Of a stretch of DNA of 64,000 nt, positions 8,360-22,071 are shown one piece after another. Each line of letters opens with the position of its first letter. Position 1 is the stretch's first letter. The position numbers were made by a program, and so were the translations under genes. The stretch spans positions 186,001-250,000 of the forward strand of contig NZ_JHVH01000001.1 in NCBI RefSeq assembly GCF_000620045.1. Direction: 5' to 3'. The DNA is from Halomonas halodenitrificans DSM 735. Lineage in GTDB: Bacteria > Pseudomonadota > Gammaproteobacteria > Pseudomonadales > Halomonadaceae. The notes beneath the pieces were generated by a model. The model saw nothing but the letters and a program-made list of their open reading frames with translations, was not told where the DNA came from and did not search any database.

Positions 8360-9073
8360 TCAGCGCAGGTGGCGCCCGCCATCCACCGGCAGGGTGGCGC
8401 CGGTGACGTAGCGATTATCGAGCAGGTAACGCAGGGTCTGATAGATCACCCCGGGGCCGGGCACCCGCTGCATCATTGACTTGGCGCGGGCCTTCTCGGC
8501 ATAGGCCTCGTCGTCGTCTTCCCCCAGCATGATCAACGCCGGAGCGATGGCGTTGACCTGTATATCGGGGGCATACATGGCGGCGAACGACAGCGTCAGA
8601 TTATCGAGCCCGGCCTTGCTGGCGGCATAGGCGGCGTGTTTCCTGGACCCCTTCTGTACCACGTAGTCGGTCATGTGCACGATATCGCGCTGGGGTTCGC
8701 TGCACGCCTCGAGCAGTTCACGGGCGTGCAGGTTGATCAGATAGGGGGCCTGCATATGCACCCGGAAGAGTCGCTCGAAGACCGCCCCCGCCTCCTCTCC
8801 GGTGGCGTCCGGCGCCCAGTCGCTGGCGTTATGCACGATGGCGCGCAGCGACGACGTTACGCCCTTAAGCCGCGCAAGAAAATCGAGAATGCCTGCCTCG
8901 CTGGAGAAGTCGGCCTGAAGCGTGACGATGCCACGCTCGCGCAACGCCTCGAGCTCCGGACGCTCGCGGCGGAAGCTGATGATCACCGGATGGCCGTCAT
9001 TGACCAGCTGTTCCGCGCAGTGGCGACCCAGTCGCTGGGCGCCGCCGGTAATCAGGATCGGTGAAGCACTCAT
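8360..9073 (-). CDS. folM: Dihydromonapterin reductase FolM (short-chain dehydrogenase)
   Basis: 237 residues. A short-chain dehydrogenase with the NADP motif ITGGAQRLGRH at the N-terminus, VHNASDW, and the catalytic Tyr/Lys in YAASKAG. The overall pattern, including the HMTDYVVQKGSRKHAAYAAS segment, is that of FolM, which reduces dihydromonapterin (and weakly dihydrofolate) in pterin metabolism. Its ATG overlaps the fre stop by 4 bp, so it is translated after fre. A 14-bp palindrome CATGGTCGACCATG (8328-8341) follows the gene. Confidence 0.88.
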   Translation of the reverse strand: MSASPILITGGAQRLGRHCAEQLVNDGHPVIISFRRERPELEALRERGIVTLQADFSSEAGILDFLARLKGVTSSLRAIVHNASDWAPDATGEEAGAVFERLFRVHMQAPYLINLHARELLEACSEPQRDIVHMTDYVVQKGSRKHAAYAASKAGLDNLTLSFAAMYAPDIQVNAIAPALIMLGEDDDEAYAEKARAKSMMQRVPGPGVIYQTLRYLLDNRYVTGATLPVDGGRHLR

Positions 9074-9849
9074 GCATCGGCCTCGCGTCGCAGGCTACCC
9101 GCCGTGGGCACGATGGGATCGCGGGGCGCATAGGCAAACACATCGGAAAACACCCGACTAGGCGAAAGCCCCAGCGAGGCGAGCACATCGACGCAGGCGT
9201 AGACCATGCCCGGCGAGCCGGAAAGGTAGACGTCATAGGCCGAGATATCCTCGAACCCATGGGCCAGCGCCTGGTCGATGCGGCCGTGATATCCCGTCAC
9301 CCGGTCGCCGGACCAGGGCAGCGCCGGGGCCACTTCGGTCACCGGATGGAAATGGAAATGGCGATGCGCCTCGGCCCACTCCCGGGGCAGGCTCTCCAGG
9401 TAGAGGTCTCGCTCCTCCCGCGCGGCCCACCACAGGGTGATCTCGCGGTCGGGGGCGGCGGCAAGCGCGCCCTCGACGAGCGCCTTCATTTGGGCGAAGC
9501 CGGTGCCGGCGGCGACCAACAACAGGGGGCGCCGGCTGTCGGGGTCGAGCACGCAGTCACCACCGGGCAGGCGCAGGGTCAGGTGGTTGGCCACCTTGAC
9601 CATCTCGCGCAATCGGGCGGAATTGCCCCGTTCGGGCCAGTGCTGGATATGCAGCTCGATCTCGCCGTCGCCGCGCCAGGCGTTGGCGATCGAGAACGGC
9701 ACCCAGGTATCCTCGGCGAGCTTGAGCTCCAGGTATTGGCCGGGGTCGTGGACAGCCGCCTCGGCGCGCCCGTCGAGCCGAACGCGGAAGACGTCCGGGC
9801 TGAGGTCCTCGACCTCGGTGACCGGGCAGGTCAAGATCCTTGGCGTCAT
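9070..9849 (-). CDS. fre: NAD(P)H-flavin reductase Fre
   Basis: 259 residues from ATG 9849 (MTPRILTCPVTEVEDL); the frame is open further upstream but without family similarity. It has the ferredoxin-reductase-like FAD/NAD fold: PGQYLELKL and VPFSIAN (the flavin-contact RPFS motif with Val instead of Arg) and the nucleotide-binding LVAAGTGFAQMKAL. It reduces free flavins. It follows ubiD by 16 bp; the ubiD-fre pair is conserved in enterics, and a link to supplying reduced flavin for prenyl-FMN is plausible but inferred. Confidence 0.9.
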   Translation of the reverse strand: MTPRILTCPVTEVEDLSPDVFRVRLDGRAEAAVHDPGQYLELKLAEDTWVPFSIANAWRGDGEIELHIQHWPERGNSARLREMVKVANHLTLRLPGGDCVLDPDSRRPLLLVAAGTGFAQMKALVEGALAAAPDREITLWWAAREERDLYLESLPREWAEAHRHFHFHPVTEVAPALPWSGDRVTGYHGRIDQALAHGFEDISAYDVYLSGSPGMVYACVDVLASLGLSPSRVFSDVFAYAPRDPIVPTAGSLRREADA

Positions 9850-9865
9850 GAATGGCCTCGTACGA

Positions 9866-11356
9866 TTATTGGGATGTCGTGGTATCGGGCAGGTCGATGC
9901 CCAGCTCGTTCCAGCGCTCGCTGACACGCGTCTTGACGGCCTCGTCCATGACGATGGGCACGCCCCACTCACGGTCGGTCTCACCGGGCCACTTGCTGGT
10001 GGCATCCAGTCCCATCTTGGAACCCAGGCCGGAGACCGGCGAGGCGAAGTCCAGGTAGTCGATGGGGGTATTCTCCACCAGCACGGTATCCCGAGCCGGA
10101 TCCATGCGCGTGGTGATGGCCCAGATCACATCCTTCCAGTCCCGGGCATCGACGTCATCGTCGAGCACCACCACGAACTTGGTGTACATGAACTGCCGCA
10201 GGAAGCTCCAGACGCCCATCATCACCCGCTTGGCATGGCCGGGATACTGCTTCTTCATGGTCACCACGGCCATGCGGTAGGAGCAGCCCTCCGGGGGCAG
10301 GTAGAAATCGACGATTTCCGAGAACTGGCGACGCAGGATCGGCACGAACACCTCGTTCAGTGCCAGGCCCAGAATCGCCGGCTCATCGGGCGGTCGACCG
10401 GTATAGGTGGAGTGGTAGATGGCATTCTCGCGCATGGTCATGCGTGTCACCGTGAATACCGGGAAGCTGTCCACCTCGTTGTAGTAGCCGGTATGGTCGC
10501 CATAGGGGCCCTCCGGCGCCATATCATCCGGATAGATAAAGCCTTCCAGGATGATCTCCGCCGAGGCCGGTACCTCCAGGTCGGCGTGGCCACACTTGAC
10601 CAGCTCGGTGCGTGACCCGCGCAGCAGTCCGGCGAAGGCATACTCGGACAGGGAGTCGGGCACCGGTGTCACGGCCCCCAGGATGGTGGCCGGGTCGGCC
10701 CCCAGGGCTACCGCCACCGGAAAGGGCTCGCCGGGATGGGCCTGCTGAAACTCCTGAAAGTCCAGTGCCCCACCGCGCTGCGAGAGCCAGCGCATGATCA
10801 GCCGGTTTCTCCCCAGCTTCTGCTGACGATAGATGCCCAGATTCTGGCGCTTCTTGTGGGGCCCCCGGGTGATCACCAGCGGCCAGGTCACCAGTGGCGC
10901 GGCATCGCCGGGCCAACAATGCTGGATCGGCAGGCGATCGAGATCGACCTCCTCCCCCGCATAGACCCGCGCCTGTACCGGGGCCGAGCGCACCGTCCTG
11001 GGGCCCATGCTCATCACCTGCTTGAAGATCGGCAGCTTGTCCCAGGCGTCGCGAAAGCCCTTGGGCGGCTCCGGCTCCTTGAGGAAGGCAAGCAGCTCGC
11101 CCACCTCGCGCAGGGCGGCCACCGAGTCCTGGCCCATGCCCAGGGCCACGCGCCGCGGCGTGCCGAAGAGGTTGCCGAGTAGCGGCATGTCGTGACCCTT
11201 GACGTTCTCGAACAACAGGGCCGGACCTCCCGCCCGCAGGGTACGGTCGCAGATCTCGGTGATCTCGAGATAGGGGTCCACCTCGGCGCTGATACGCTTG
11301 AGCTCCCCCTGCGCCTCCAGGGCGGCGATAAACTCGCGCAGATCCTTGTACTTCAT
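9866..11356 (-). CDS. ubiD: 3-octaprenyl-4-hydroxybenzoate decarboxylase UbiD
   Basis: 496 residues from ATG 11356 ([20 protein letters not shown]), close to the E. coli length. It is the prenylated-FMN dependent decarboxylase of ubiquinone synthesis. Family signatures include [32 protein letters not shown] and [13 protein letters not shown]. The earlier in-frame start (11401) would add 15 unrelated residues. It heads the ubiD-fre-folM operon. Confidence 0.96.
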   Translation of the reverse strand: MKYKDLREFIAALEAQGELKRISAEVDPYLEITEICDRTLRAGGPALLFENVKGHDMPLLGNLFGTPRRVALGMGQDSVAALREVGELLAFLKEPEPPKGFRDAWDKLPIFKQVMSMGPRTVRSAPVQARVYAGEEVDLDRLPIQHCWPGDAAPLVTWPLVITRGPHKKRQNLGIYRQQKLGRNRLIMRWLSQRGGALDFQEFQQAHPGEPFPVAVALGADPATILGAVTPVPDSLSEYAFAGLLRGSRTELVKCGHADLEVPASAEIILEGFIYPDDMAPEGPYGDHTGYYNEVDSFPVFTVTRMTMRENAIYHSTYTGRPPDEPAILGLALNEVFVPILRRQFSEIVDFYLPPEGCSYRMAVVTMKKQYPGHAKRVMMGVWSFLRQFMYTKFVVVLDDDVDARDWKDVIWAITTRMDPARDTVLVENTPIDYLDFASPVSGLGSKMGLDATSKWPGETDREWGVPIVMDEAVKTRVSERWNELGIDLPDTTTSQ

Positions 11357-11470
11357 TCGGATTTCCCGATCCCAGAATGACGAAAAGGGGCAGCATAGCA
11401 CGCCCCTTGAATAGGTCTGATGAGTTGCCAGTGTAAGCGGCGCCGGGTTGACCGCGCCATGGCCAGAGGG

Positions 11471-12730
11471 TCAGCGGCGCTTCATCGCCTCGAAGAACTC
11501 GATGTTCGTCTTGGTATCCTTGAGGCGGTCGATCAGGAACTCGGTGGCCGCGGTATCCTCCATGGGGTTGAGCAGCTTGCGCAGGATCCACATGCGCTGC
11601 ATCTCGTCCTCGGAGGCCAGCAGGTCCTCGCGGCGCGTACCGGAGCGGCGGATATTGATCGCCGGGTAGACGCGACGCTCGGCCAGCTTGCGATCGAGGT
11701 GCGCCTCCATGTTGCCGGTCCCCTTGAACTCCTCGAAGATCACCTCGTCCATCTTGGAACCGGTATCGACCAGCGCCGTGGCGATGATGGTCAGGCTGCC
11801 GCCCTCCTCGATGTTGCGCGCCGCGCCGAAGAAGCGCTTGGGCTTCTCCAGGGCGTGGGCGTCGACGCCACCGGTGAGCACCTTGCCGGAGCTCGGCACC
11901 ACGGTGTTGTAGGCACGCGCCAGACGGGTGATGGAGTCGAGCAGGATCACCACGTCCTTCTTGTGCTCCACCAGGCGCTTGGCCTTCTCGATCACCATCT
12001 CGGCGACCTGGACGTGGCGGGCAGGCGGCTCATCGAAGGTCGAGGCCACCACCTCGCCGCGCACCGTGCGCGACATCTCCGTCACCTCCTCGGGGCGCTC
12101 ATCGATCAGCAGTACGATCAGATGGCACTCGGGATTGTTACGGGTGATCGAGGTGGCAATATTCTGCAGCATCAGCGTCTTGCCCGCCTTGGGCGGCGAG
12201 ACCAGCAGGCCGCGCTGGCCCTTGCCGATGGGGGCTACCAGATCGATGATTCGCGCCGTGAGATCCTCGGTGGAGCCATTGCCGATCTCCGTACGCAGGC
12301 GTTCCTGGGGGAACAACGGCGTCAGGTTTTCGAACAGGATCTTGTGCTTGGCGTTCTCCGGCCGATCGAAGTTGATCTGGCTGACCTTGAGCAGGGCGAA
12401 GTAGCGCTCCCCGTCCTTGGGCGGGCGGATCTTGCCGGAGATGGAGTCGCCCTTGCGCAGGTTGAAGCGGCGAATCTGGGACGGCGAGACATAGATATCA
12501 TCGGGCCCGGCCAGATAGGAGCTATCGGCGCTGCGCAGGAAGCCGAAACCATCCTGGAGGATCTCCAGCACGCCATCACCGAAGATCGGCTCGCCGCTCT
12601 TGGCGTGCTTCTTGAGGATGGCGAAGATGATGTCCTGCTTGCGAGAACGTGCCAGGTTGTCGATGCCCATCTCGCGGGCCATCTCCAGCAGTTCCGGCAC
12701 GGGCTTTTGCTTGAGTTCGGTAAGATTCAT
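11471..12730 (-). CDS. rho: Transcription termination factor Rho
   Basis: 419 residues, exactly E. coli-like. The N-terminal helical and RNA-binding domains ([20 protein letters not shown] through the OB-fold) precede the RecA-type ATPase with Walker A SPPKAGKT and the Q/R-loop region [17 protein letters not shown]. It is a hexameric RNA helicase that ends transcription. The start at 12730 fits the family; the open frame to 12886 is leader. No trxA precedes it, unlike in E. coli, and a leader of about 340 nt separates it from a candidate promoter. Confidence 0.98.
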   Translation of the reverse strand: MNLTELKQKPVPELLEMAREMGIDNLARSRKQDIIFAILKKHAKSGEPIFGDGVLEILQDGFGFLRSADSSYLAGPDDIYVSPSQIRRFNLRKGDSISGKIRPPKDGERYFALLKVSQINFDRPENAKHKILFENLTPLFPQERLRTEIGNGSTEDLTARIIDLVAPIGKGQRGLLVSPPKAGKTLMLQNIATSITRNNPECHLIVLLIDERPEEVTEMSRTVRGEVVASTFDEPPARHVQVAEMVIEKAKRLVEHKKDVVILLDSITRLARAYNTVVPSSGKVLTGGVDAHALEKPKRFFGAARNIEEGGSLTIIATALVDTGSKMDEVIFEEFKGTGNMEAHLDRKLAERRVYPAINIRRSGTRREDLLASEDEMQRMWILRKLLNPMEDTAATEFLIDRLKDTKTNIEFFEAMKRR

Positions 12731-13175
12731 CGGTGTGTTCAGACGTTGCTCTTGGTAAGCCGGGCGGCATGCGCCGTGAGGAAAAGCGACAGGAAGCGAG
12801 AAGAAGACGCCCTGTAGTGCGTTCAGAGCCCGGACAGGCCACCTCTGGTCATGATGCATCGAATGGCCATGGGCGGGAGGCCGCACAAGAATTGCAGGGC
12901 CACCGGGCCGATATCGAAAGCGAGGAAGCAGGTTCGTTTCGCCTGATCAGGGGTTCGGGGCCACCAGGCCGGGAACACGAACTGATACAGAGGGCTGTCT
13001 GACGACTTGGAAATGACCGATACGGGATTGCCGGTTCGGCCGGAAAGCATTTGGAATAGGCGAACGCCCTGATACTAGACAAGCCCGCCGATGAACGCAA
13101 GCCCTGCCCCCGCCGGCGATTGACAGCACCGCCACTTGGCCGCACCCTTTTTCGAGAACCTTTGAAGGAAGATCC
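12731..13175. other. 445-bp intergenic region between divergent rho and ppx
   Basis: There is no convincing gene. On the - strand it probably holds the long rho mRNA leader; long leaders serve autogenous control of rho in enterics, and the same is assumed, not shown, here. On the + strand TTGACA occurs at 13120-13125 in front of ppx but no good -10 follows at 16-18 nt. Short open frames here lack ribosome-binding sites and family similarity. Confidence 0.5.
13072..13100 (-). promoter_or_regulatory. Candidate sigma70 promoter for rho
   Basis: On the - strand, TTGCGT (13100-13095), a 17-nt spacer and TAGTAT (13077-13072). The transcript would start about 335 nt upstream of rho. Confidence 0.4.
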
Positions 13176-14168
13176 ATGACCGCGCCACAGGACCCGGCCA
13201 CCGCCTCCCAGGTTGCCTCCCGCCCTCCCCGCCTGGCCGCCATCGACCTGGGCTCCAACAGCTTTCACCTGCTGGTGGCCGACTATCAAAATGACCGCCT
13301 GGAGATCGTGGCCCGCCACGGCGAGAAGGTTCAGCTCGCCGCGGGGCTCGACGAAGGCGGTGTCCTCGACGAGGCGAGCATGGCGCGAGGCCTGGAGTGC
13401 CTGTCACGCTTCACCCCGCTGCTCCAGGGAGTGTCGCCGGATTGCCTGCGGATCGTGGGCACCAATGCCCTGCGAGAGGCCATCAATCGTGAGGCCTTTA
13501 TCGAGTGCATCAGGGCCGGCCTGGGGCATCGCATCGAGGTCATCACCGGGGACGAGGAGGCGCGCCTGATCTACCTCGGCGCCGCCCATGCCCTGGCCGA
13601 TCAAGCTCTTGCCGACCAAGCCCTCGACAAGGACCACAGGCGACTCGTCGTGGATATCGGCGGCGGGTCCACCGAGTTTATCATCGGCGAGGGGTTCGAA
13701 CCGCTGACTCTGGAAAGCCAGCACCTGGGCTGCGTCACCTTCACTCGACGCTTCTTCGCCGATGGCACGATCACCGACAAGCATATGCGCCAGGCGGAGC
13801 TTGCCGCCCTCTCCACGCTGGCCGGCCTCCGTTCGGCTTATCTCAAGCTGGGCTGGCAGGAGGCCATCGGCACCAGCGGCACCATCAAGGCCGCCGCCGC
13901 CGTACTGGCCGCCGGTGACACCCCCGGCCCCGGGGAGGACGTGATCACCCGCGAGGGCATGCTCGAGCTTCGCCGCCGCCTGATCGAGCTCAAGCACCTG
14001 GACGGCGTCGCACTTGAAGGCCTCAATCCCGATCGGGCACGGGTCTTTCCCGCCGGCATGGCGATACTCGGCGCCATTTTCGAGGCCTTCGAGCTCGAGT
14101 CCCTGCGCTATGCCGATGGCGCACTGCGCGAAGGCGTGCTCCATGAGCTGATGGAACGCCACCGCTAG
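13176..14168 (+). CDS. ppx: Exopolyphosphatase, short Ppx/GppA type
   Basis: 330 residues of the Ppx/GppA actin-like fold: AAIDLGSNSFHLLVAD phosphate loop at the N-terminus and RLVVDIGGGSTEFIIGE in the middle. It removes terminal phosphates from polyphosphate (or pppGpp). It lacks the C-terminal HD-like half of the E. coli enzyme (about 510 residues), matching the short form known from other bacteria. The stretch ALADQALADQALDKD encodes a small internal repeat. Its stop overlaps the stop of convergent tilS by 4 bp. Confidence 0.88.
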   Translation: MTAPQDPATASQVASRPPRLAAIDLGSNSFHLLVADYQNDRLEIVARHGEKVQLAAGLDEGGVLDEASMARGLECLSRFTPLLQGVSPDCLRIVGTNALREAINREAFIECIRAGLGHRIEVITGDEEARLIYLGAAHALADQALADQALDKDHRRLVVDIGGGSTEFIIGEGFEPLTLESQHLGCVTFTRRFFADGTITDKHMRQAELAALSTLAGLRSAYLKLGWQEAIGTSGTIKAAAAVLAAGDTPGPGEDVITREGMLELRRRLIELKHLDGVALEGLNPDRARVFPAGMAILGAIFEAFELESLRYADGALREGVLHELMERHR

Positions 14169-15475
14169 GGCGGCGAGGCCCGCCATCCCTCGGACAACAC
14201 CAACCACTGCTCGTCGACCGGGTCGAGCACCGCCACCGGCGCGGCGCCTGACCACACCACTACCAGCCGCTCGCGTCTCCAGGGTGGCACCTCAAGCTCC
14301 TGGAGCAGCCGCTTGAGGTCACGTCGCCCCCGCCCGGCCAGCCGCAGGCGCTCTCCGCCGCGGCGAGGCGTCGCCCGCAGCCGCTGCTCGCCTGTCTCCG
14401 ACCCGCCCCCCGGCCCGACCAGCGCGGTTGTACTCCGCCCGAAGGGCGTGACCAGCGGCCCACACTCATCCCACTCGACTTCCCAGGTCGACGGCAGAAC
14501 CTGCATCGGCGCCAGCAGATAGAGATGACCACGCCACACTCGCGCCTCACCGCCATCCCAGGCGACGCGCACCTCGGCGTCCACCCTGGCGCCCAGCTGG
14601 GCCAGCAGACTCTCCAGGCGACGCGCCGGCGGCAGCGCCAGGCCCAGCCGCTCACAGCAGTGACGCACCAGCAGGCGTCGACGCGGCGCCGACAGCCGAG
14701 AGAGGCCGTCGAGCGAAAGTCGCCCCGGGTCGCCGCCCAGCCCGGCCAGATCGAGCCCCGCCAGCTCTGCCAGCAGGCCATCGGCTTCGGCACACAGCGC
14801 CGCGCTGCGCGAAAGCGAACGGCCGGCCTGTGGCCAGCGCTCGGCGAGCCGCGGCAGGACGGCATGGCGCAGGTAATTGCGGTCCTGGTCGCACTCGGCG
14901 TTGCTGGGGTCTTCCGTCCAGGCAAGGCCGCGGCGCGCCGCGGCGGCCTCGAGCCGCGCCCGGGGAATATCCAGCAGCGGCCGCAGCAGGCGCCGACCCT
15001 GCCAGTCGCGTGCCGCCGGCATGCCGGCCAGGCCACGCACCCCGCTCCCCCGTAGGGCGGCGAGCATCAGGGTCTCGGCCTGATCATCGCGATGCTGGGC
15101 CAGCCACAGGCTCTCACCGGCGGTCACATGCCGAAGGAAGGCGGCATAACGTGCCTCCCGGGCGGCACCCTCGAGCCCCTGGCCATTGACGCGATCGACC
15201 TCCACCCGTGCCACACGAAGCGCCACGCCAAGCCGCTCGCACAGTTCCCGGCAATGCCCCTCGAAATCGTCGGCGGCCGCCTGCAGGCCATGGTGAACAT
15301 GGAGGGCACGCAGCGGGCGGGGGTGACGGCGGCAGGCGTCGGCCGCCAGGGAGAGCAGCAGGGAGGAATCCAGGCCCCCGGACAGTGCCACCCATACGCA
15401 ACGCCCCGGCGCGGTCTGCGCCAGGGCGTCGTCGATCAAGGCCTGGAGGGGCATGCCGTCAGGCCGGTGCGCCAT
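14165..15475 (-). CDS. tilS: tRNA(Ile)-lysidine synthase TilS
   Basis: 436 residues. The PP-loop ATPase motif SGGLDS is at the N-terminus ([16 protein letters not shown]), with HVHHGLQ and [21 protein letters not shown] typical of the family, then the substrate-binding and C-terminal domains. It converts cytidine 34 of tRNA-Ile(CAU) to lysidine so the tRNA reads AUA. ATG 15475 lies inside the end of accA; ATG 15454, right after the accA stop, is an alternative start with 7 fewer residues. Confidence 0.95.
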   Translation of the reverse strand: MAHRPDGMPLQALIDDALAQTAPGRCVWVALSGGLDSSLLLSLAADACRRHPRPLRALHVHHGLQAAADDFEGHCRELCERLGVALRVARVEVDRVNGQGLEGAAREARYAAFLRHVTAGESLWLAQHRDDQAETLMLAALRGSGVRGLAGMPAARDWQGRRLLRPLLDIPRARLEAAAARRGLAWTEDPSNAECDQDRNYLRHAVLPRLAERWPQAGRSLSRSAALCAEADGLLAELAGLDLAGLGGDPGRLSLDGLSRLSAPRRRLLVRHCCERLGLALPPARRLESLLAQLGARVDAEVRVAWDGGEARVWRGHLYLLAPMQVLPSTWEVEWDECGPLVTPFGRSTTALVGPGGGSETGEQRLRATPRRGGERLRLAGRGRRDLKRLLQELEVPPWRRERLVVVWSGAAPVAVLDPVDEQWLVLSEGWRASPP

Positions 15476-16412
15476 AGCTCATCAGGCGCTGATAGCGATG
15501 CTCCAGCAGGGTTTCGGTGTCCATGGCGTCGAGGCGATCGAGGCTGGCCAGCAGCGCCTCCTTGACACGCTCGGCGGTGGCGACAGGCTGACGATGGGCC
15601 CCACCCAGCGGCTCCGGGATCAGGGTATCGACAAGCCCCAGCTCCTTGAGTCGCTCGGCGGTGATGCCCATGGCCTGGGCGGCATCGGATGCCTTCTCGG
15701 CACTCTTCCACAGGATCGAGGCGCAGCCTTCGGGGGAGATCACCGAATAGGTGGAATACTGCAGCATGGCCAGCTCGTCGCAGACACCGATGGCGAGCGC
15801 CCCGCCGGAGCCGCCCTCACCCACCACGGTGGCCAGCACCGGCGTACGCAGGCGCGACATGACCCCGAGATTATAGGCAATGGCTTCGGACTGGCCACGC
15901 TCTTCGGCATTGATGCCGGGGTAGGCCCCGGGCGTATCGATAAAGGTCAGCACCGGCATGCCGAAGCGCTCGGCCATCTCCATCAGGCGGCAGGCCTTGC
16001 GATATCCCTCGGGACGCGGCATGCCGAAGTTGCGACGCACCTTCTCGTGGACATCGCGCCCCTTCTGGTGACCGATCACCATGACCGGACGATCGTCCAG
16101 GCGTGCCACACCGCCGACGATGGCGGCATCATCGGCGAAGCGCCGGTCGCCGTGGAGCTCGTCGAAGTCGCTGAAGACATGCTCCAGGTAATCCAGCGTG
16201 TAGGGTCGCTGGGGGTGGCGAGAGAGCTGCGAGACCTGCCAGGGGCTGAGGTCCTTGAAGATCGACTCGGTGAGCTTGCGGCTCTTTTCCTCGAGGCGCT
16301 CGATCTCGTCACTGAGGCTGACCTGGCTGTCGTTACCGACCAGGCGCAGCTCCTCGATCTTGGCCTGGAGCTCGGCGATGGGCTGTTCGAAGTCGAGATA
16401 GTTGGGATTCAT
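15459..16412 (-). CDS. accA: Acetyl-CoA carboxylase carboxyltransferase subunit alpha
   Basis: 317 residues from ATG 16412 ([20 protein letters not shown]), against 319 in E. coli. With AccD it transfers the carboxyl group from biotin to acetyl-CoA in the first step of fatty-acid synthesis. It has the crotonase-like core with [23 protein letters not shown] and [14 protein letters not shown]. It follows dnaE, the conserved order, but has a candidate promoter of its own. Confidence 0.97.
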   Translation of the reverse strand: MNPNYLDFEQPIAELQAKIEELRLVGNDSQVSLSDEIERLEEKSRKLTESIFKDLSPWQVSQLSRHPQRPYTLDYLEHVFSDFDELHGDRRFADDAAIVGGVARLDDRPVMVIGHQKGRDVHEKVRRNFGMPRPEGYRKACRLMEMAERFGMPVLTFIDTPGAYPGINAEERGQSEAIAYNLGVMSRLRTPVLATVVGEGGSGGALAIGVCDELAMLQYSTYSVISPEGCASILWKSAEKASDAAQAMGITAERLKELGLVDTLIPEPLGGAHRQPVATAERVKEALLASLDRLDAMDTETLLEHRYQRLMSYGAPA

Positions 16413-16487
16413 TGACGGGAGGCCTTGTGATGTTCTGCCGGCGGCCGCGGGAAAGGCGGCCGGCACGTAAAAAAGAAAGTGGCTGGC

Positions 16488-16515
16488 ATTATCGCACCCT
16501 CAACGTGCCACGCAA
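16488..16515 (-). promoter_or_regulatory. Candidate promoter for accA-tilS
   Basis: On the - strand, TTGCGT (16515-16510), a 16-nt spacer and GATAAT (16493-16488), about 75 bp before accA. A GC-rich bulged hairpin (about 16436-16466) lies between it and the gene. Confidence 0.45.
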
Positions 16516-16543
16516 GACGGTGCATCCATGGCTTATCGCCGGT

Positions 16544-20047
<3,504 letters not shown>

Positions 20048-20100
20048 AGGGGGCTCGGGCTTGGCGGTGAATAGTCAATACAGGAAGCTCGAGGCTAATC

Positions 20101-20195
20101 CCGGCAGCAGGTCGATGAGGAGGCGCTGTGAACCCCTCCCTGGGCGCTACCGATGCCATCCATGGCATAGGACCTCCTCTACGACCTGCTGCCGG
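20101..20195. repeat. 95-bp cruciform-forming palindrome between rnhB and dnaE
   Basis: Arms of 23 nt: CCGGCAGCAGGTCG (20101-20114) pairs perfectly with CGACCTGCTGCCGG (20182-20195); a 2-nt mismatch follows; then GAGGAGG (20117-20123) pairs with CCTCCTC (20173-20179). The 49-nt loop holds a smaller dyad ATGCC-N6-GGCAT and GGCGC motifs. Such paired-arm elements with CATGGATGGCAT loops recur in intergenic regions of marine gammaproteobacteria from memory; treat it as a REPIN/MITE-like element until copies are counted. Confidence 0.75.
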
Positions 20196-20222
20196 CGCCT
20201 CTCGTGGTGTTGCTTGAAAAGC

Positions 20223-20861
20223 CTAGAACAGCGCCAGCTGGCGCTTGACCGGACCAAAGGAGCGGCGGTGTTCAGGCAACGGCCCCAGGCGCTCCAGGGC
20301 GGCCAGATGCTCACGGGTCGGATAGCCCTTGTGGCGGGCAAAGCCATAGTCTGGGTGGCGGGCATCAAGCGCCAGCATCTGGGCGTCACGAGCCACCTTG
20401 GCGAGTATCGACGCCGCCGCGATGGCCGGATGGCGGGCGTCGCCCTTGACCACCGCCTGACCCGGCACATGATGCCCGGGCAGGCGATTGCCGTCCACCA
20501 GCAGATACTCGGCCGCCGGGGTCAGGGCATCGATGGCGCGGCACATGGCCAGATGAGTGGCGTGAAAGATATTGAGCGCGTCTACCTCGGCGGCAGAGGC
20601 CTCGGCGACGGCAAAGGCCAGGGTCTTCTCGCGAATCTCGACGTCCAGCGCCTCACGGCGCTTCGCCGTCAGCGCCTTGGAATCGTTGAGCCCGTCGATG
20701 GGTCGCGCCGGGTCGAGAATCGCCGCCGCGGCCACGACGCTGCCTACCAGGGGGCCTCGCCCGACCTCGTCAACACCGGCCAGACGCTCCCCGCGGTAAT
20801 CAACCACCAGCGGTGGCAGGTCACGTGTGGGCCTGGCACTCGTCGCCTTCGTCCGGGTCAA
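20223..20861 (-). CDS. rnhB: Ribonuclease HII
   Basis: 212 residues. It removes ribonucleotides from DNA, cutting RNA-DNA junctions. The family motif [17 protein letters not shown] carries the first catalytic acids; [18 protein letters not shown] is also typical. The start is TTG at 20861, overlapping the lpxB stop (TTGA), supported by AGGAGGT 6 nt upstream. The 27 or so residues before the core are an N-terminal extension of low complexity. Last gene of the lpx run before dnaE. Confidence 0.95.
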   Translation of the reverse strand: MTRTKATSARPTRDLPPLVVDYRGERLAGVDEVGRGPLVGSVVAAAAILDPARPIDGLNDSKALTAKRREALDVEIREKTLAFAVAEASAAEVDALNIFHATHLAMCRAIDALTPAAEYLLVDGNRLPGHHVPGQAVVKGDARHPAIAAASILAKVARDAQMLALDARHPDYGFARHKGYPTREHLAALERLGPLPEHRRSFGPVKRQLALF

Positions 20862-22069
20862 GACGCCACCTCCTCGCCGTGCTCGGGGGTTACGCTTGCC
20901 GGCAGCGAACGTCCCGCCACCAGTGCCTCGATGGCCTCCGCGGCGCGGCGGCTGGCATCGCGCTGCAGGCCGGCATGCATGGTGGCGAAGCGTGCCTCCA
21001 GCGCCTCACGACCCGAGGCATCATCGAACATCTCGCCGAGCCGAGCGGCGATCGCCTCGGCGCTCGCCGCTTCCTGAATCAATTCCGGCACCAGACCTTC
21101 CCGGGCAATCAGGTTAGGCAACGAGATCCATTCGGTCTTGACCAGTTTCTTGGCCAGCCAATGGGTCGCCGTCGCCATGCGGTAGGCCACCAGCATGGTG
21201 CGGTGACAGAGCATCGCCTCCAGGGCGGCGGTACCAGAGGCGAGCAGCACCGCATCGGCGGCCACCATGGCATCCCGGGCCCGCCCGTCGAGCAGGGTCA
21301 CGCGCTCGGCCAGGGCGGGATAGCCGGCGAGCAACGCCTCGAGCTCGCCGCGACGCTCCGGGGTAGCCGCCGGGATCACCACCCGCAACTCGGGGCGTGC
21401 GGTGCACAGGCGCTCGGCGGCGGCGAGGAAGGTATCGCCGATAAAGCGGATCTCACCGGCCCGGGAGCCGGGCAGCACGGCAAGCACCGGGGCATCGCCA
21501 GTCAGGCCCAGCGCCGCCCGGGCCGCGGGGCGGTCATTCTCGAGGGGAAGCTCATCGGCCAGCGGGTGGCCGACGAAGGCCACGGGGACGCGATGCCGGG
21601 CATAGAAGGCGGCCTCGAAGGGTAGAAAGGTCAGCATGGCGTCGACGGAACGGGCGATGCCCTTGACCCGCCCCTGGCGCCAGGCCCATACGGAGGGGCT
21701 GACGTAGTGGGCGGTCGTCAGTCCCGACTCCCGCAGCTGGCGCTCCAGGCCGAGATTGAAGTCGGGGGCGTCGATGCCGATCATGATATCGGGCCGCCAG
21801 CGCAAGGCATCGCGCCGCAGCTCGCGACGCACGCCGAGCAGCCTGGGCAGGTGCTTGAGCACCTCGACCAGGCCCATGACCGACAGGGTCTCCAGGGGAT
21901 AACGGCTGTCGATGCCCTCGGCGATCATGCGAGGCCCGCCGATGCCACGGAACTCGACGCCGGGGTGACGCGCCTTGAGGGCGCGCATCAGACCGGCACC
22001 GAGGATGTCACCGGAAAGCTCGCCGGCCACCAGATAGACGCGCCGCACGGTCCCTTCGTCGCCGGGCAT
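20858..22069 (-). CDS. lpxB: Lipid-A-disaccharide synthase
   Basis: 403 residues (E. coli 382). It joins UDP-diacylglucosamine and lipid X to form the lipid A disaccharide. Opens with [18 protein letters not shown] and shows [17 protein letters not shown] and LPGSRAGEI, all LpxB hallmarks. It starts 2 bp after the lpxA stop and overlaps rnhB, so the cluster is translationally coupled. Confidence 0.97.
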   Translation of the reverse strand: MPGDEGTVRRVYLVAGELSGDILGAGLMRALKARHPGVEFRGIGGPRMIAEGIDSRYPLETLSVMGLVEVLKHLPRLLGVRRELRRDALRWRPDIMIGIDAPDFNLGLERQLRESGLTTAHYVSPSVWAWRQGRVKGIARSVDAMLTFLPFEAAFYARHRVPVAFVGHPLADELPLENDRPAARAALGLTGDAPVLAVLPGSRAGEIRFIGDTFLAAAERLCTARPELRVVIPAATPERRGELEALLAGYPALAERVTLLDGRARDAMVAADAVLLASGTAALEAMLCHRTMLVAYRMATATHWLAKKLVKTEWISLPNLIAREGLVPELIQEAASAEAIAARLGEMFDDASGREALEARFATMHAGLQRDASRRAAEAIEALVAGRSLPASVTPEHGEEVAS

Positions 22070-22071
22070 GA

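Noticed and set aside
9850..10005. 52-residue N-terminal extension of Fre
   Set aside because: The extension lies inside the ubiD coding region on the same strand and is Ser/Arg/Pro-rich; MTPRILTCPVTE at 9849 is the natural start.
13176..14168. ppx as a truncated pseudogene because it is shorter than E. coli Ppx
   Set aside because: Short Ppx/GppA proteins of about 300-330 residues are a normal form; motifs and reading frame are intact.
14161..14171. Possible frameshift at the ppx/tilS junction
   Set aside because: The genes are convergent and simply overlap at their stop codons (TAG/CTA); both ends are complete.
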